Assembly (NCBI GenBank): GCA_001566295.1
Contig: KQ964262.1
Location: 248,001 to 312,000, forward strand
Direction of reading: 5' to 3'
DNA: 64,000 nt
DNA from: Microdochium bolleyi
Lineage: Eukaryota; Ascomycota; Sordariomycetes; Xylariales; Microdochiaceae
This document shows positions 45,774-58,786 of this stretch, one piece after another. A program made the position numbers and the translations under genes. Positions within the stretch are counted from its first letter, which is position 1; the number at the start of each line of letters is the position of its first letter. A model generated the notes under the pieces. That model worked only from the letters and a program-made list of their open reading frames with translations. It was not told the DNA's origin and did no database searches.

Positions 45774-48700
45774 ATGGCACAGCGCGGCATCCGGATCGCC
45801 ATCGACCGTGGCGGCACCTTCACAGACGCCTGGGCCGAAGTGCCAGGCCGGCCAGAGCACATTGTCTTCAAGGTGCTCTCTGTATGTCCTGACGAGTACG
45901 ACGATGCACCGACCGAATGCATCAGGCAGATCCTCGAGATTGCCACAAACACCACCATCCCACGAGGCACTCTGCTCGACCTCGACCCTGTTGAGTCCAT
46001 TCGTATGGGCACAACTGTCGCCACAAATGCCCTCCTCGAGCGGAAAGGAGACCGTGTCGCTTTCCTCACAACCAGGGGTCTCCGCGATGGCCTGCTCATC
46101 GGCAATCAGACCAGGCCAGACCTGTTTGACCTGTCCGTCCGGCGCTTAGGCCAGCTCTACGAGACGGTCGTCGAGGTCGACGAGCGCGTGACCATCGAGG
46201 GGTTCAGCGAGGATCCAGATCCCCAGCCCATCGACCACACTTCAGATCCAGAACTTGTCATGGGCCTGACCGGCGAGGTGGTTCGCGTCATGAACAGGCC
46301 GGACCTCGATAGTGTGCGGCACGACCTCGAGAGTCTCAAGGCTAAAGGCATCACCAACGTAGCCATCAGCTTCATGCACTCATACACATACCCGGACCAT
46401 GAATTGCAGGTCGCGCGCTTAGCTGAGGCGATGGGCTTCACAGTCTCGGCTTCTTCCGAGCTTCAGAGCATGGCCAAGTTTGTGCCTCGGAGCCAGTCGG
46501 CGGTCGCTGATGCATATCTGACCCCGATGACATACGCATATCTCGAAAGTTTCCGGAAAGGCTTCAGAGGTCGCCTGGAGGATGACAACGCCAACAAGCT
46601 TTTGATCTCGCAATCCGATGGCGGATTGACAAGCTGGACCAAGTTCACCGGTCTCAAGGGTGTTCTGAGTGGGCCAGCTGGAGGCGTTGTCGGCTTGGCC
46701 AAGACGTGTTACGACGACGAGGATGGAACTCCCGTGCTCGGCTTCGACATGGTTGGTTGGCCCATAGTGAGAGATCCCAAGAAAGGAACTGACAGAGTTA
46801 CCAGGGCGGCACCAGCACGGACGTTGCGCGCTACGCTGGCGCATACGAACACATTTTCGAGAGCACCCTCGCAGAGGTCACAATACAAACACCCCAGCTC
46901 GATATCAACACAGTCGCTGCTGGCGGCGGCTCCATTCTGTCGTGGGAGAATGGGATGCTCAAAGTCGGACCCAGCAGCGCCGGTGCCAATCCCGGTCCGG
47001 CCTGTTATGGCAAGGGGGGCCCTCTGACGGTCACCGATGCCAACTTCCTCCTTGGCAGGATAATACCAGATTTCTTCCCGCGCAGCCTCGATCATGATGT
47101 TGTAGTGTCGAAATTTGAGGCGCTTACACAAGTCGTGAACAATGAGAAGGAGGAAGGAGGAGAGCCTTTCACTCCGGAAAGTCTGGCCCTTGGATTCTTA
47201 TCCATTGCCAACGCGACGATGACGCGTCCGATCAGGACGCTCAGCGAAGGCCGTGGGTACGGCGCGTCAAGTCATAATCTCGGCAGCTTCGGCGGAGCTG
47301 GCGGCCAACACGCCATCTTTGTTGCCAGAGATCTGGGCATCAAGAAAGCTATCATCCCAAGATACTCTAGTATCTTGTCTGCGTATGGCATGGCCCTTGC
47401 GGATGTCGTCATCGAGAATCAGGAGCCCACTGCTTTGACGTTCTCTGAGCAGGTTCTGCCCGAGCTGGCGAGTCGACTTGAGTCACTATCTGCAAAGGGC
47501 AGCCAGGGGCTTGCTGCGCAAGGCTTCGAGCCCTCTACGATTGAGCATCAGTGCTTCCTCAACATGAGATACAGGGGCAGCGACACTTCTCTCATGATCC
47601 CCAGCCCTCAAAATCTTGCCGAATTCGCCACTGCTTTCACGGCTCGCCACTCACAAGAATTTGGCTTCTCACAGTCAAGAGATATCCTTGTGGACGACAT
47701 CCGCGTGCGCAGCATCGGCACCACCCGAAGCCTAGACATCGCAAGTCCTTTCAAGGATCTTCAGCGGTACCGGTCCGATGGACTCACACCAGTTCCCACC
47801 CCCGTCTTCTCTCGGAAGGTGTTCTTTGAGCAGCATGGGTGGACCGAAGTCAGTGTTTTTAGACTTGATGCAATCAGTCCGGGTGTCCAGATTAGTGGTC
47901 CAGCCATGATCATCGACAAGACACAGACAATCGTTGTGGATCACCTGAGCAAGGCCTTCATACTGCCTGAGCACGTGGTCCTCGAGGTCGGCAAGTCTGA
48001 GCAGCAGGCTGTGGCAACGGACGTGGTTGATCCTGTCCAGCTTAGCGTCTTTGGGCACAGATTCATGACAGTCGCCGAGCAGATGGGACACACCATGGAG
48101 AAGACGTCCATCTCGGTGAACATCAAGGAGAGGCTCGACTACTCATGTGCGGTGTTCTCCGCGGACGGTGGGCTCGTTGCCAACGCCCCTCACATCCCTA
48201 GCCATCTCGGCTCCATGAGCACGGCGATCGCTTACCAAGCCCAACGATACAAGCCGGGCGAGCTTAAGCCTGGGGATGTCATCATCAGCAACCACCCTCA
48301 GGCTGGCGGCACCCACCTGCCAGATATCACGACCATCACTCCAGTTTTCGACAGCGAGGAAGATCCGAGAGAGATTATCTTCTTCGTCGCAAATCGTGGG
48401 CACCACGCTGATGTTGGCGGCATTGCTCCCGGGTCGATGCCGCCTAACTCGACTGAGTTATGGCAGGAGGGCGCTGCAATTGAGTCTTTCAAAATGATCA
48501 AGGAAGGTGTCTTTGACGAGGAGGGTCTGGTGAAGCATCTCTACGACGACCCAGCATCGTACCCAGGCTGTAGCGGCACGCGCACATTATCCGACAATCT
48601 TGCAGATCTCAAGGCCGCTGTCGCGTCCAACCAGAAGGGCATTGAGCTGATTAGGGACTTGATTAAGGAGTTTACCTGGCCTGTTGTTCAGCTGTACATG

Positions 48701-49826
48701 AAGGCGATCCAGGAGAACGCGGCGCAGGCTGTCCGCGACCTGCTCAAAACTTTTGCGGCAAAGCACGAAGGGGGTGTGCTCGAGGCTACCGAGTACAACG
48801 ATGATGGCATCCGCTTTCAGCTCAAGGTGACTATCGACAAGGACTCGGGCGAGGCAGTCTTTGACTTCACAGGCACTGGACCGGAGCATTCCGGTAACCT
48901 CAATGCGCCACCTACATGCTCCTATTCTGTGATCATGGTAAGTCTCTTCTGACTTGTTTGTCACCCAGACAAACTTTTGCTAATACATGAGGTCACGCAC
49001 ATAGTACTGCCTCCGTTCCATGATATCAGCAGATATTCCTCTGAATCAGGGCTGTCTTGAGCCGATCAAGGTTGTCTGCCCTCAGAACACCATTCTGTCC
49101 CCATCACCCACGGCCGCAACCGTTGGCTGCACGACCGAAACATCGCAGAAGCTCGCAGACCTCATATTCCGTGCCTTCAACGCGGCCGCCGCCTCACAAG
49201 GAACCATGAACAACCTGACTTTTGGCTGTGGTGGCACCGACCCTGTCACGGGTGAAGTGACCAAGGGATTCGGCTATTACGAGACCATCGCTGGCGGTGC
49301 GGGCGCGGGTCCCGGATGGCACGGAGCCAGTGGCGTGCACACGCATTTGACAAACACGCGGATTACGGACCCGGAGATCTTGGAGAAGCGCTACCCCGTG
49401 ATCCTGCACGAGTTCTCGATCCGGCATGGCAGCGGCGGTGCGGGCCAGTACCGCGGAGGCGACGGGTGCATTAGAGAGATTGAGTTCCGCCGCCCCCTGC
49501 AGGTTTCTGTGCTCACAGATCGAAGAGTCACAGCACCGTACGGCCTGGAGGGCGGCGGGGACGGGCAGAGAGGCGAGAATATCTGGGTGCGCCGCGACCC
49601 CGTGACGGGTGCTTCGAGGATGACCTCGCTGGGGCCGAGGAAGACGAGCCACTTCCAAGCTGGCGATCGCATAATCATCAGGACGCCTGGCGGTGGTGCC
49701 TGGGGTTCATCAGCGGCAGCAGCTCCTGAATCTGCGGTACGGGAAGCTGGGGGCCCTGGGGATGTGAGGCGGCACATGACAAATGGGACATTGGGCGTGA
49801 GGAACAGTATAGCCACGGGCAACTGA
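45774..49826 (+). CDS. OXP1: ATP-dependent 5-oxoprolinase (HydA-HydB fusion)
   Basis: A 1310-residue protein from exons 45774-46751, 46805-48937 and 49005-49826. It hydrolyses 5-oxo-L-proline to L-glutamate using ATP, the salvage step of the glutathione (gamma-glutamyl) cycle in the cytosol. The N-terminal hydantoinase A part starts IRIAIDRGGTFTDAWAE (actin-like phosphate loop) and continues through LSGPAGGVVGLAK and the spliced GFDM-GGTSTDVARYAG. The hydantoinase B half includes SVFGHRFMTVAEQMG, ISNHPQAGGTHLPDITTITP and VANRGHHADVGG. Exon 3 resumes YCLRSMISADIPLNQGCLEP. The length fits yeast and animal enzymes (about 1290). Intron 1 (53 nt) uses a GTTGGT donor. Both halves on one chain favours oxoprolinase over bacterial-type hydantoinase. 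Confidence 0.95.
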
Positions 49827-50047
49827 CCCCTCGGGAGTGTCTACTAGCTCTGTTTAATGATACAAGAACTACATTACCAGATCCCACATGGGGTGCATGT
49901 TACAGCACCCAACCATATCGGTGGCATTCATCTAGATTTCCCGTGATCAAAGGCTAGTTGGGACCTTCGCCATAAGCCGTACTGACAAGTTGCGTTAACG
50001 TAGCAGCTCGAAACGACAAGCAACCTGACGTACAGAGACACACAGTC

Positions 50048-52566
50048 TCAGCTCGGCACACACCTTTCCGCCTCGTTCATCGCCCGCGCCAGGTCCGCAT
50101 CATCAACGGATCCCGCTCCAGCTCCCCTTCCAGCACCACCTCCTGCCAGTCCGAGCCCGATCTGACCCCACGCCTGCAGCTGCGCCTTGACCACGGGACC
50201 CGTGTACATCTCGCGCGGGTGCACCCTCGCCATGGGCCACAGGTCCTCGATCAGCTGGTTCTGCATGATGTACCCGGGCACGAGGTCGTCCCAGATCATG
50301 CTGCTCCGCAGGCGCATGGCTCCCGCGTACCCGGGGGACTCCTCGGTACGCTCGTCCGTGGGCGCCCAGGGGTCGAAGTGGGCGTCCACAGCGAGGATGA
50401 AGGCGCCGGTGTCCCCGGGGAGCAACTGCGGCGTCGCAGTGGCCGGGGTCGGGTTGAGGTACGACTCGATGCTGGCCTTGTCGGCGACGAGGAAGAAGTT
50501 GCTGAAGGCCGGGGCCGGTGCTGTTTCGTCCTTGAGCTCTTCACGAAAGTGCCTGTCGTTCCCGACCAAAAACAGATTTGAAGTTAGCGCGCGCGATGCC
50601 ATGTCTTTGCCCGGGTCACCCCCGGATGAATCCGCCCGCCATGTGAGCGGCACCAGAGAAACTTACGCCTTGATCGCCTCGACGTCCCCGCCAAGCTCAT
50701 ACTCGTCCGCCACGTTGCGCCAGCTGAAACTGGTCTTGCCGCGGAACTCGTCGGCGCCCCAGACCTCGTCGCCCGCCGTCCTGCCCCAGTCGTCCGCGTC
50801 CGCCTCGAACGCCTCGACGAACGTGTTCCACGCGTCGTCGTCGTGCTCGTGGTATCCGCGGTACACGACGATCTCGTACTCGGCCTGCCGGGCCTCCGTA
50901 ATCCACGACTCCTTCTTGCCGCCGCCGCTGCCGCCAGTACTAGGTAGAACGCCCTCTGCGGGAGCGGTGTCGTTGTTGCTGTCTTTCTCCTCCTCCTCCT
51001 CCTCCTCCCCGCGGAGCTCCCGCCGCGTCTGGATGATCGCGGCCCGCTGCTGCTCGCAGCCAGCCGCGAGGTTCTCCGGGTTGTTCGGTGCCAGCCTCGG
51101 CCGACCCGCGACCGCGTCGGTGAAGGTCGCCCTGACGATGATACGCGTCTGGACCTCCCGCCTGCGGTCGTGGTACAGCTTCCCGCGCGCGTGGAGGTCC
51201 GGGTGCACCCAGACCAGCTGGTTCGGCCGCTGCGGTTCCTGCCTCTCCCATGCCGCCGCCTCTGGCGGTGTTGATGATGATGGTGACGATGACGACGACT
51301 GCCTGGCGGCCGCCTGCTCCCGCGCGAGCGCCTCCGTCGCGGGCCGCCGTCCGGAGGCCGAGTACCCTTCCCGCATGCCCTTGTACCCCTCGACGGGGAT
51401 GAACATGGCGAAGTCGGCGTACGCCTGGTTCTCCATGAGGTCCTGCCACATGTTGGTCAGGCGCCACTGGGCGTCGTCGTAGCCGTTACCGCCGCCGGGC
51501 AGCCCGGGAAAGGGAGTCTGGGGATCCATCCCGCCCGAGAAGACGGGCTGGTGCGCGCGCATGTCCCGCAGCACGCGGTCGGCGAGCCGGTCGATGCGCG
51601 AGGTGACCCACGCGTGCGCGCGGCGCTCCGTGTACGCGAGGTGGGCGGCCATGTACTCGGCCCACAGGGCGGCGACCTGTGCTGGCGGTGCGCTGGTTGT
51701 CGTCGTCGTCGTCGTCGTCGCATCTTTATCTTTGTCCTCTGCAGATGCCTCCTCTGCGGGTGCTGCTGCTGCCGTCTCTGCTGCACGCTTTGCCTCGAGG
51801 GCCTGGTCGAACTCGAGCAGGTGGTCGTAGATGAGGTTGTACGTCGTCCTGAGCGCGTTCTTGACCCAGTCGTGGTTGAGGTACAGGAACACCTCGGTCG
51901 CGCCCGTGATGACCTGGCAGGCCTGCGAGAAGTTGGCCAGGTCGTCGAGTCCGCGCTCCCGCCACGCTCGGTCGGCCAGGGGCACGACGCCCTCCCACGC
52001 GCGCGATTTAAGAAAGTGCAGGTCCTTGCTGATGGGCTGCAGGCGGCCGCCGTCCTCGATCGAGCCGACCCGCGTCATGACGTCGTACATGAACGGCTTG
52101 GTCCTGGCGCTGAAGGGGTGCGATGCGGGCACCCAGGTCGACGGCGGCGCGTTGATCAGCAGCAGGTCCTCGCTCGCGGGGCGCTGGAGCGCGGATCTCC
52201 TCCCGCCGGGCAGGTCGCCTGTGCCGCATGCGAACTGGAGGAAGTGCGCGACGGTCTGCGGCTCGATCAGGCGGTCGACTTTTTTCGCGCACGAGGGGTT
52301 TCGCAACGGTCAGTCCTCGGCGTGGTTGATGGGGAAAAGCCTCCAGGGGGGGCTCAGGAGGAACGCATACCGATCCAGAGGACTCCGGGCACGTGGTACG
52401 TGGGACTGTTGGCGGCGAGCTTGTTGTCGATACCGGCAGAGGGCGTGTTGCCTCTGGCTTTGCCGTTCTGCTGGAGCTGGGCCGTAACGCCGGACATCAT
52501 GTCCCCGAAGGCAGCCTGGTAGAGGGCCCCGAAGAAGTCTTGGGGGTCAAAGGGAGGTGCGGCCAT
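50048..52566 (-). CDS. conserved-looking fungal protein of unknown function
   Basis: A 770-residue model from exons 52566-52371, 52278-50667 and 50552-50048. The frame is maintained across introns of 92 and 114 nt. There is no signal peptide or TM helix. The N-terminal part has FDPQDFFGALYQAAFGDMM, and Trp-rich middle segments include FLYLNHDWVKNAL and NMWQDLMENQAYADFAMF. The C-terminal third contains GAFILAVDAHFDPW and SMIWDDLVPGYIMQNQL. Low-complexity inserts encode eight Thr and eight Glu, from trinucleotide repeats near 51705-51720 and 50990-51008. I recognise no catalytic motif or named domain. The density of Trp, His and Asp in ordered segments suggests a folded enzyme-like or scaffold protein, without firmer evidence. 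Confidence 0.75.
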
Positions 52567-54207
52567 GGCTGTGGCTGTGTGTGTCCCGCCTCTTGGGTGG
52601 TGTTTGTTACTGGCAATAGGACCAGGTCTCTGCTGTCGTGTTCTGGTCTAGACACAAGTTACAATTGCTCCTTTATGAGGGCCCGATGCGCCGCCATCGT
52701 GGATGTTGGTCCGCCGAGGAGCAGGCAGAAAGGAGGCCCCTGGTTGCGATGGGGGGTCTCGGTGCTGGCCTGCCTAGCGCAGCACCAGGCTGACATGCCT
52801 CTGCCTGCCGTCAACCCCTGTGTTGGCTGGCTGGTCATGGCATGGGAAGTGGAGTGACGATTCCACCAAGCTCAAGTGCACACTTTCGTGAGTCCCAGCT
52901 TAGCCTGGGAGTGGGCAAGTTCACGAGCACAGTCTTGTGGTATTCGAGCCCCGGACCGAGGTCATGAACTGGACAATGGGTGGTGAGCCGCTACTACATA
53001 GTCTGCGATGTTTCCCCTCGAGTAGAGTTCGTGCAATGTCGACTCTAGAGGGCGCCGCGGAAGAACAGGGGCTCGTCGGCCAATTTTTTGGCGCTGTTGG
53101 TTCAAGCCACAAGTCAGTCACGTCTATGCGCACGAAGGGGCACTGAGAATGGCCAGGGTCTGGACATCTCGGAAAGACACGAGCACCAGACACGTGATCT
53201 GACCAAGGCTTTCAATGTTGTGTCGAATAATGACAGGCAGTATGTAGTGTGATCTGAGCTGCGGTATGACAGCGGCTCTTCCTCGTTGAGGCGGCTGCTG
53301 AGGCGGCTTAGAGGCTCAAACACACCTCGGATAGATACAGCTTGTCGCACATCAATGTTCCATCAGCCCGGGCTCCCGTCTTACGCGATACTGTCCGGGA
53401 ATGTGCAAGCTTCGACATGTCAGCAGCATGATTGATATCCTGTGTAGATTCGACTCGGTGACGTTGTTGAGCCCTGGACAGCGCTCCGAGGGCATTGGCT
53501 GACTTCAGCCTCGCTCGCCTCGCTCCTTGGCATTGTGGCTGCGGCTGCTTGCCATGCTTCGAGTTCCACGGAACCGTCTGTGCTACTGTCCCTCGGCGCA
53601 AGCTCCGATTTGCCCAGTGCTCCGATCGATGTTGTTTGTTTCCTTCACAAGGCCGATGGCACGGCGCCCAGAAGAAGCAGGCCAAGAAGTCGATCCGGGT
53701 CCTGACCTGCCCGATCAGGCCTGCCAATGCTGCCCTATAGCCCCCGCGCAGACTCACGCCATCCTGCCCACTTCATTCGTCAATCCCTCCTCCCTCCCGC
53801 CTATCATCTTTGTTCGCGGGACTGGCAAACACCACCCTCGGCACATGCACTACCACCTCGATCCCCAGTCTCGCCGGCCAGCTTCGGGAAGGTGGCCAGC
53901 CGATCGGTGGGCCGCGATGGACACGGCGAGAGTGGACAGGCATCCCGCCAAGGCGCATCTCAGCAAACTCGGCGAGCTGGGCCACCTTCCCCTCTCCGGG
54001 ACAGAAGCGAGATGATGTCGTGATCTCCGCACAGGGTTGCGATCCGCCAGTGCCAGTCATGGCCGTTACTGGAGAGGCACAGGGTGCCGCGGCGCAAAAA
54101 CAAGATCACTATAAAGCACCCCGATCTCCCACTGTGATCTTCCTGTGTGCGAACCACCAGGCACGCACAGCACATCGGCCAAGTCTCCTCCCACCACAGC
54201 CGTCAAG
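52567..54207. other. 1.6-kb intergenic
   Basis: Divergent promoter region of the unknown protein (-) and the carboxypeptidase (+). Apart from the TATA box at 54109, only unrecognisable overlapping frames are seen. Confidence 0.5.
54109..54116 (+). promoter_or_regulatory. TATA box of the carboxypeptidase
   Basis: CTATAAAG ends 91 nt before the ATG at 54208, on the same strand. Confidence 0.55.
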
Positions 54208-55728
54208 ATGAGGACATCCGCCTGGGCCACCACCGTGCTGGCCACCCTCGCCCTCTCTGTGGCCGCAGCCCCCGCCACTGCCGCCGCGGACGAGCCCGAG
54301 GTCGTCTCCTATGCGGGCTACCAGGTCTTCCGCGTCAAGACGCATGGCAAGACCCCCGCCGTCGAGGAGAAGCTCAGCAGCATCAAGTACGACGCATGGC
54401 ACCACGACTTCCAGAACATTGACATCGTGCTCGCGCCGGCCGAGGTCGACGCTTTCAAGAAGCTGCAGCTCGACTACGTCGTGATGCACAAGGACCTCGG
54501 CAGCTCCATCAGCACCGAGGCCGCCGCTGCTCCCCCGGCCGCTGCGGCGGGCGCCAAGAAGGACAAGAGGCAGCTCGATGACGAGTCGTGGTTCGACTCG
54601 TACCACAACTACGAGGACCACATCCAGTACTTCCGCAGCCTGCAGGCCGCGTTCCCCAACAACTCGGCGCTCGTCTCGTCCGGCAAGTCGTACCAGGGCC
54701 GCGACATCTTCGGTCTGCACCTGTGGGGTGCCGGCGGTCCGGGCAAGCCTGCGGTGCTCTACCACGGCACCGTCCATGCCCGGGAGTGGATTTCGGCGCC
54801 GGTGAGTCCGCCTTGCTAAATGGTCACTTAAGGCCCGTTCTCGCTGACAGAATACTACACGTAGACCGTCGAGTACATCACTCAGCAGCTCATCAAGGGC
54901 TACACCACCGGCGACCAGGAAGTCACCAGCGTGCTCAACAAATACGACTTCCACATCTTCCCGATCGTCAACCCCGATGGTGAGACACCCCAATCCACCT
55001 CCTTACCACATCACTGTGGCCCACAATCTCTAATACAATTTCGTGCCCCTCCAGGCTTCATCTACACGCAAGTCGCCGACCGGCTGTGGCGCAAGAACCG
55101 GCAGCCGCCTCCCGCGGGCGCGCCGAACCAGAGCTGCGTCGGCCGCGACATCAACCGCAACTGGGAGTTCGGGTGGGACTCGAACCCGCTCGGCGCGTCC
55201 ACGAACCCGTGCTCGCAGACGTACAAAGGCGCCGCGCCCTCGGACAGCCCCGAGAACAAGGGGCTCGACACGTACATGCGGAAACTGCGCGACCTGCCGG
55301 GAGGCGGCGGGATCAAGCTGTACATCGACTGGCACAGCTACGGGCAGTACATCCTCTCCCCCTTCGGGTACAAGGAGACCCTGTACGCGCCGGAGCTCGG
55401 CAAGTGGACCAAAGCCGCGGCCATGGTGAGCGAGGCGATCCGCGACAGCACGCCCGACCGCGCCACGTACGTCTTCGGCCCCAGCGGCGCGACGCTTTAC
55501 ACCACGACCGGCGCGGCCCCGGACCACGCGTACAGCATCGGCCGGGCGCAGTTCTCGTACACCATTGAGCTGCGGGATACCGGTGACTTCGGGTTCGTGC
55601 TTCCCCCTGGCCAGATCCGGAACACGGCCGTCGAGAACTGGGCTGGCCAGAGAGTGCTGTGGAGCCTGCTGGACGAGGTGTTCTTTGATGGCACGGGCCC
55701 GGCGCAGCTGTATCAGGGTATTGTCTAG
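54208..55728 (+). CDS. secreted metallocarboxypeptidase, M14A
   Basis: A 460-residue zymogen from exons 54208-54801, 54865-54979 and 55055-55728. A signal peptide (MRTSAWATTVLATLALSVAAA) and an inhibitory pro-domain of about 100 residues end at the dibasic KKDKR (Arg121), a kexin-type site. The catalytic domain follows. Zinc ligands are His190 and Glu193 (HAREW) and His330 (DWHSYGQ); the general base is Glu408 (YTIELRDTGDFGF). DINRNWEFGW carries the substrate-carboxylate-binding Asn-Arg. It removes C-terminal residues from external peptides. All key residues are present, so it should be active. An upstream TATA box is at 54109. Confidence 0.95.
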
Positions 55729-55993
55729 AGACTGGGAATTTGAAAGTGCCTAGTGGCAGCTGGGAAGTTGCCTGGAAGGGTGACCGCCTCGTGGAGTCGG
55801 TGAAACAGCCACGAGGGAGAAATCCGGACGAGCATCAACAGATCAGCTACCCCAGATATATTCAATACATACACCACGGCATAATCACCACCAGGAACAA
55901 AATTCGACGCGTGATCTAGTGCCGCCCTGAATGTTCTGTCTGTGAGCCCAGAGTAGTGCCAACAGCTCCAACATCCCGTCCGCCTCGTCGCCC

Positions 55994-58163
55994 TCACTCC
56001 ATGTCAACATCACGAATCCACCATAGCACGGCCCAGTTGACGCCCGCCACGCCGGCAAGTATCCACAGCGGCAGCGCGACCAGGTCGTGCCGCAGGCCCC
56101 AGCCCAGCAGCCACCCGCCGGCCGTGGGCCCGACGATCCGCGCGGCGCTGGAGATGGTCATCGCGAGGCCGTGGATCGTGCCCAGCATGGACGCCGCATC
56201 TTCAACTCCTACTCCACCTCCCTCTCCTCCGCCACGAGGTCCTCCGCGCATCTCGCGCCGCTCGGTTCCCTCATGGTCACCTCTGGCCGTCTTCCCGGCC
56301 GGCACCGTGGCGCAGTCGTTGACCAGCATGATAGTCGCCGGGTTGACAAATGTCCTGCTGACGACCTGCAGCGCCAGCACGCCCACCAGGCACGCCCACA
56401 TGAACCCCGGCTGGTCCTCGGGCACTAGTATCACCAGCGGCAGCAGCACGTAGGCTGCGATGCTGAGCGGGAGGAATGCGCGGTACGAGCTGCGCACGCC
56501 CACTGTCGCGACGAGCCGCGGGTACAGCAGGATCTGCAGCGGCAGGCCCAGCGCGCCGAGGGTCGTCGAGGCAAGGCCCATCTGCTGCGAGGAGAGGCCG
56601 AGACCGCCGGCGAAGAAGAAGAATGGTCGATGAGAAGGGGACGACGGGGATGTGTGGGAGCGTGGAGTGGGCAGCAGCGTCGAGAATATGGCGTAGAACG
56701 CCGACATGTGCAAGGCGTGCAGGAAGCGCTGGAGCATGGTGAGCAGGATGTTGGGGGTCAGCAGCTGGCGGAGGCGGGGTCCGGGACTCGCTCTTTTCTG
56801 TTGCTCATGTTGCCTCTGGTCGATGCTGTTGCCGTCCTGGCGGTGTTCTGAGATACAGCGACGAGGTTCGGCCAGAGGTGAAACACACGGCGATACTTCC
56901 CCGTCGCAGTCCGCAAGAAGTGATGCTTCCTCAGGCGACGCGCTGCCACCGCCTTGCGCGACTCCAGCATCCCCTATCGTCGAGTGCAGTGACCGCTTTT
57001 TCCTGCTCCCTGTGTATCTCCACATGATCGCCTTCCCCAGCCGCCTCCCACGATCCGGCCTCCCCTGGAGGCGTGGATGCGTTTCGTCCAGTCCCAGAAC
57101 CACCGCGAGCGCCGCAGTCCCTAAGACAGATGCGAACAGTAGATTCGGCAGGACATAGGGAAACGCGAGGAGCCACCTGTTCCCGTCCCCGTCCCTCTCT
57201 CCGCCGAGGATACCGCCCGGCCCGAAGACCGACGGAAGGGCACGCACGGGGTCGGCAAGGAACCCGGCGAGCAAGGGGCCGATGATGACGCCTACGTTGT
57301 AGCACATGGGCAGCAGGAGGAAGGCGCGGGGCTGGTGTCTGCGTTTTGTTTTGTCCGCTTGTCAGTGAATCGTTCTCGGTCTGCCTGTGACATGGCTGCG
57401 TCTGCACTGGGAGGAGGCAGAGGGGGTAGTAAGAACAGCCAGCTTAAGTTCATGATCATCCCAGTAGGGATGGAAGGGAACCTGGAACTTACCTCCTCTC
57501 CCCGACAACCTCGCTGACCATGGTCCGCAGCACGCCGACATTCCCATTGACCCCTCCTGCCAGCGCCCTCCAGCAGACCGCCTCCCAGAAGGTCCTTGCG
57601 AACCCCATCCCCAGCGCGGCCGCCGCGCTCCCAACCAGGCCGACCACCAGGACCTTCTTCCTGCCCCAGGACTCAGAGTCCGCAGCCCGGCCCCAGAGCA
57701 TCGCGGTGAGGCACTGCGCGGCGGCAAACGTCGCGGTCAGGTACCCGGCCTGCAGGACGATGTCGGCCGCGGGGGTGCCCCGCGGGTTGAGGAAGGTGAG
57801 CTGGTGGAAGAGGTAGGACGTGAAGGCGCGCTCGCTGAGGGGCTCGGCGAGGCGGGCGAGGACGATGACCGCGAGCTGGGCCTTGTGCGGGAGGGCGGAC
57901 CACGAAGATTGTGAAGATAGTAATGAGAGCGGTACCGTCAGACCTTGTTGATGACCTAGTAGCCTGGGTGAGCCTGTATCTAGTCCAGGTGTCGCCGAGT
58001 CTGATGACTCTGATGATGCTGATGAAGACGATATGGGTCTTGAGCTGAGTGACGGCGAGCTGGCGGTGTCGTAGTTGGGCGCCCAAGCCTGCTGGAGCAG
58101 AGGGGTCTGGTGTGACGGCACGCCAAAGCCATCCTGACTCGACGAGGTCTGAGGCAGGACCAT
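55994..58163 (-). CDS. MFS transporter, DHA/ZIFL-like
   Basis: A 671-residue protein from exons 58163-57493 and 57338-55994 (154-nt intron). A long Ser-rich cytoplasmic N-terminus precedes TM1 (AVIVLARLAEPLSERAFTSY). The family motif WGRAADSESWGRKKVLVVG is the loop 2-3 signature of proton-coupled MFS exporters. Across the intron it continues RRHQPRAFLLLPMCYNVGVIIGP, the antiporter-type motif region. The central loop (about residues 310-410) is very long and basic, and another Gly/Arg-rich loop sits near 590. Fungal relatives are tetracycline/zinc-induced-facilitator-like exporters; substrate unknown. Of the three MFS genes in this window it is the only one not in the ACS family. Confidence 0.88.
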
Positions 58164-58786
58164 TGCTACTCGTGGCCTAGTATTATTGTCACCTCTCGTG
58201 ACAGTGGACGCGCGCTTTCATGTGCAATCCATGGTGTATCAGAGTCATGGTGCGGATATGCACGCAACACAGATGAGCAGGGGCGGTCGACTACAACAGG
58301 ACTGTAAATGTAAGCTGGGGACCAGCTCTGACGTTGTGGACGTGGGGTTGCTGCTGGGAATTCGTCTGCCTAATTGCACTCGAGCCCGGCCTGCATCCCG
58401 AGACGGCCAATCGGGGACGACAGTCCGCCGCCGAGCCTGGGGCTTGCCAAGGTCGTTTCTTTTCTCAGCTACACTGCCCGATGCGGAACAATCATACAAT
58501 AGTCAGGGGATGAACCGAGGGCGTGCAGATCTTGGGCCACCCCATAAGATACTTAATTTCAACAGTGTGTAATATGTACAACGATGCTGACCTTGGTTAT
58601 GCCCGCTTGCTTTGATCCCCCTCATCGAGTGTACATAGAATACCAGATCTACCGTCCCAGGGCTGCTCAACCACCAAAGTAGCTTGTAACTCTACGTTGG
58701 ACTCACGGCTCTGGCTCCGTCCGATCCATGTTTGACAACTCCAACACTGCAGTACTTGCATCACCCCAGCTCATGGTACAAGTATA
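58164..58786. other. intergenic, no gene seen
   Basis: Upstream of the MFS gene and downstream of the Lys-rich orphan, both on the - strand. Nothing recognisable. Confidence 0.5.

Noticed and set aside
51551..52522. 323-codon + strand frame
   Set aside because: Antisense shadow of the 770-residue protein gene; no motif.
54109..54993. 294-codon - strand frame
   Set aside because: Antisense shadow of carboxypeptidase exons 1-2.
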